This document shows positions 6,742-7,742 of a stretch of DNA of 7,742 nucleotides, piece by piece. The stretch is taken from assembly GCA_002343845.1 (NCBI GenBank), contig DDSQ01000206.1:8498-16239 (forward strand), given 5' to 3'. The stretch is from Planctomycetes bacterium UBA2386 (GTDB lineage: Bacteria; Planctomycetota; UBA1135; UBA2386). The notes under the pieces were generated by a model. That model was not told the DNA's origin. It ran no database searches and was given only the letters and a program-made list of their open reading frames with translations. Position 1 is the stretch's first letter. Each line of letters begins with the position of its first letter. Both the position numbers and the translations under genes were made by a program.

Positions 6742-6769
6742 CCGCCCCTCGCAGTCCGGCAACGGGCGG
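6742..6769 (+). promoter_or_regulatory. boxB-like stem-loop of the rrn leader
   Basis: CCGCCC (6742-6747) can pair with GGGCGG (6764-6769) around a 16-nt loop, just upstream of boxA, the position of boxB in known rrn leaders. CCTCG (6747-6751) and CGAGG (6771-6775) give a competing pairing. boxB sequence is not conserved, so only position and pairing potential support this. Confidence 0.35.
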
Positions 6770-6775
6770 TCGAGG

Positions 6776-6787
6776 CGATCTTTGACA
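6776..6787 (+). promoter_or_regulatory. rrn antitermination boxA
   Basis: CGATCTTTGACA matches the Escherichia coli rrn boxA TGCTCTTTAACA at nine of twelve positions, including the TCTTT core and final ACA. It lies in the leader about 137 nt before the 16S 5' end and downstream of the promoter. boxA RNA binds NusB and S10 (NusE), which lets RNA polymerase pass through rRNA genes without Rho termination and aids subunit assembly. The TTGACA within it resembles a -35 hexamer, but no -10 follows at a proper distance. Confidence 0.65.
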
Positions 6788-6812
6788 TACCGGGTGGCCT
6801 CGAAAGAGAAGC

Positions 6813-6820
6813 GTGTGAGC
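6813..6820 (+). promoter_or_regulatory. boxC-like element of the rrn leader
   Basis: GTGTGAGC lies 25 nt after the end of boxA, resembling the GT-rich boxC (TGTGTGGGC in E. coli) that follows boxA in rrn leaders. The match is short and the role of boxC is poorly defined, so this is tentative. Confidence 0.3.
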
Positions 6821-6872
6821 GAAGTAACGAGCGTTGGCATGGGCGCGCAAGCGTCCGTGCGCAACGAAGCCA

Positions 6873-6900
6873 CCTGGTCGGGCCGCGAGGCCTGATCGGG
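6873..6900 (+). other. GNRA-capped 12-bp leader hairpin upstream of 16S rRNA
   Basis: Positions 6873-6884 (CCTGGTCGGGCC) pair with 6889-6900 (GGCCTGATCGGG) along all 12 positions, nine Watson-Crick and three G-U, with a GCGA tetraloop. It ends 23 nt before the inferred mature 16S 5' end. Three wobble pairs mean the DNA is not a perfect palindrome, which favours a structure acting in RNA. Likely roles are pre-rRNA folding or processing. A second, shorter stem, 6843-6848 with 6857-6862, lies just upstream. Confidence 0.6.
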
Positions 6901-6923
6901 GCGACGCCAGAACGAACATCTTC

Positions 6924-7742
<819 letters not shown>

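Noticed and set aside
6782..6787. Perfect TTGACA as a second rrn promoter -35
   Set aside because: No acceptable -10 lies 16-18 bp downstream (AAGAGA or similar), and the hexamer is part of a good boxA match.
3758..6919. A stop-free minus-strand frame of 1054 codons spanning the hydrolase and the region across the symporter and rRNA leader
   Set aside because: Only the part from 5197 downstream is the real hydrolase, with its own signal peptide. The upstream part is an arginine- and proline-rich shadow of the symporter and of the rRNA control region, expected at high GC.

Overview
The window comes from a GC-rich bacterium, most likely a planctomycete (Planctomycetota) outside the best-known orders. 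The evidence is the partial 16S rRNA gene at the right end. Its 5' region, with ACGAACGTTGGCGGCGTGG followed by a GAGGCATGCAAGTCGAACG stretch, is of planctomycete type, although several standard probe sites carry mismatches. The phylum call is from memory of the group's 16S pattern, not from a search.

Layout, left to right. (1) Positions 1-2059, minus strand: gatC-gatA-gatB, the three subunits of the tRNA-dependent amidotransferase. They overlap by ATGA at both junctions, and gatB runs off the left edge after 90 codons. (2) Positions 2060-2416: a divergent intergenic region with one plausible plus-strand promoter. (3) Positions 2417-3778, plus strand: a small three-helix membrane protein of unknown function, then a ComF-family phosphoribosyltransferase. 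(4) Positions 3758-6609, minus strand: a sodium:solute symporter (upstream) and a secreted alpha/beta hydrolase (downstream). They overlap by GTGA and so form a translationally coupled pair. The hydrolase converges on comF with a 21-bp overlap. (5) Positions 6610-6923: the divergent control region between the symporter and the rRNA operon. It holds a strong rrn promoter, boxA/boxB/boxC-like antitermination signals and a GNRA-capped leader hairpin. (6) Positions 6924-7742: the first 819 nt or so of 16S rRNA, cut by the window edge.

How the parts work together: GatCAB makes Gln-tRNA(Gln) and/or Asn-tRNA(Asn) from misacylated precursors. The exported hydrolase and the Na+-coupled transporter probably serve one uptake route, in which the hydrolase releases a small product that the symporter imports. 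The ComF protein and the membrane protein share a strand but have no visible functional link.

The window is mostly housekeeping and ordinary accessory genes. I do not see a new defence, mobile or biosynthetic system, a CRISPR array, an insertion sequence or a tRNA gene. The observations most worth a second look are the RNA structures in the rRNA leader, the dyad touching the symporter start codon, possible leaderless or Shine-Dalgarno-less starts, the large N-terminal domain of the hydrolase, and the unrecognised membrane protein.
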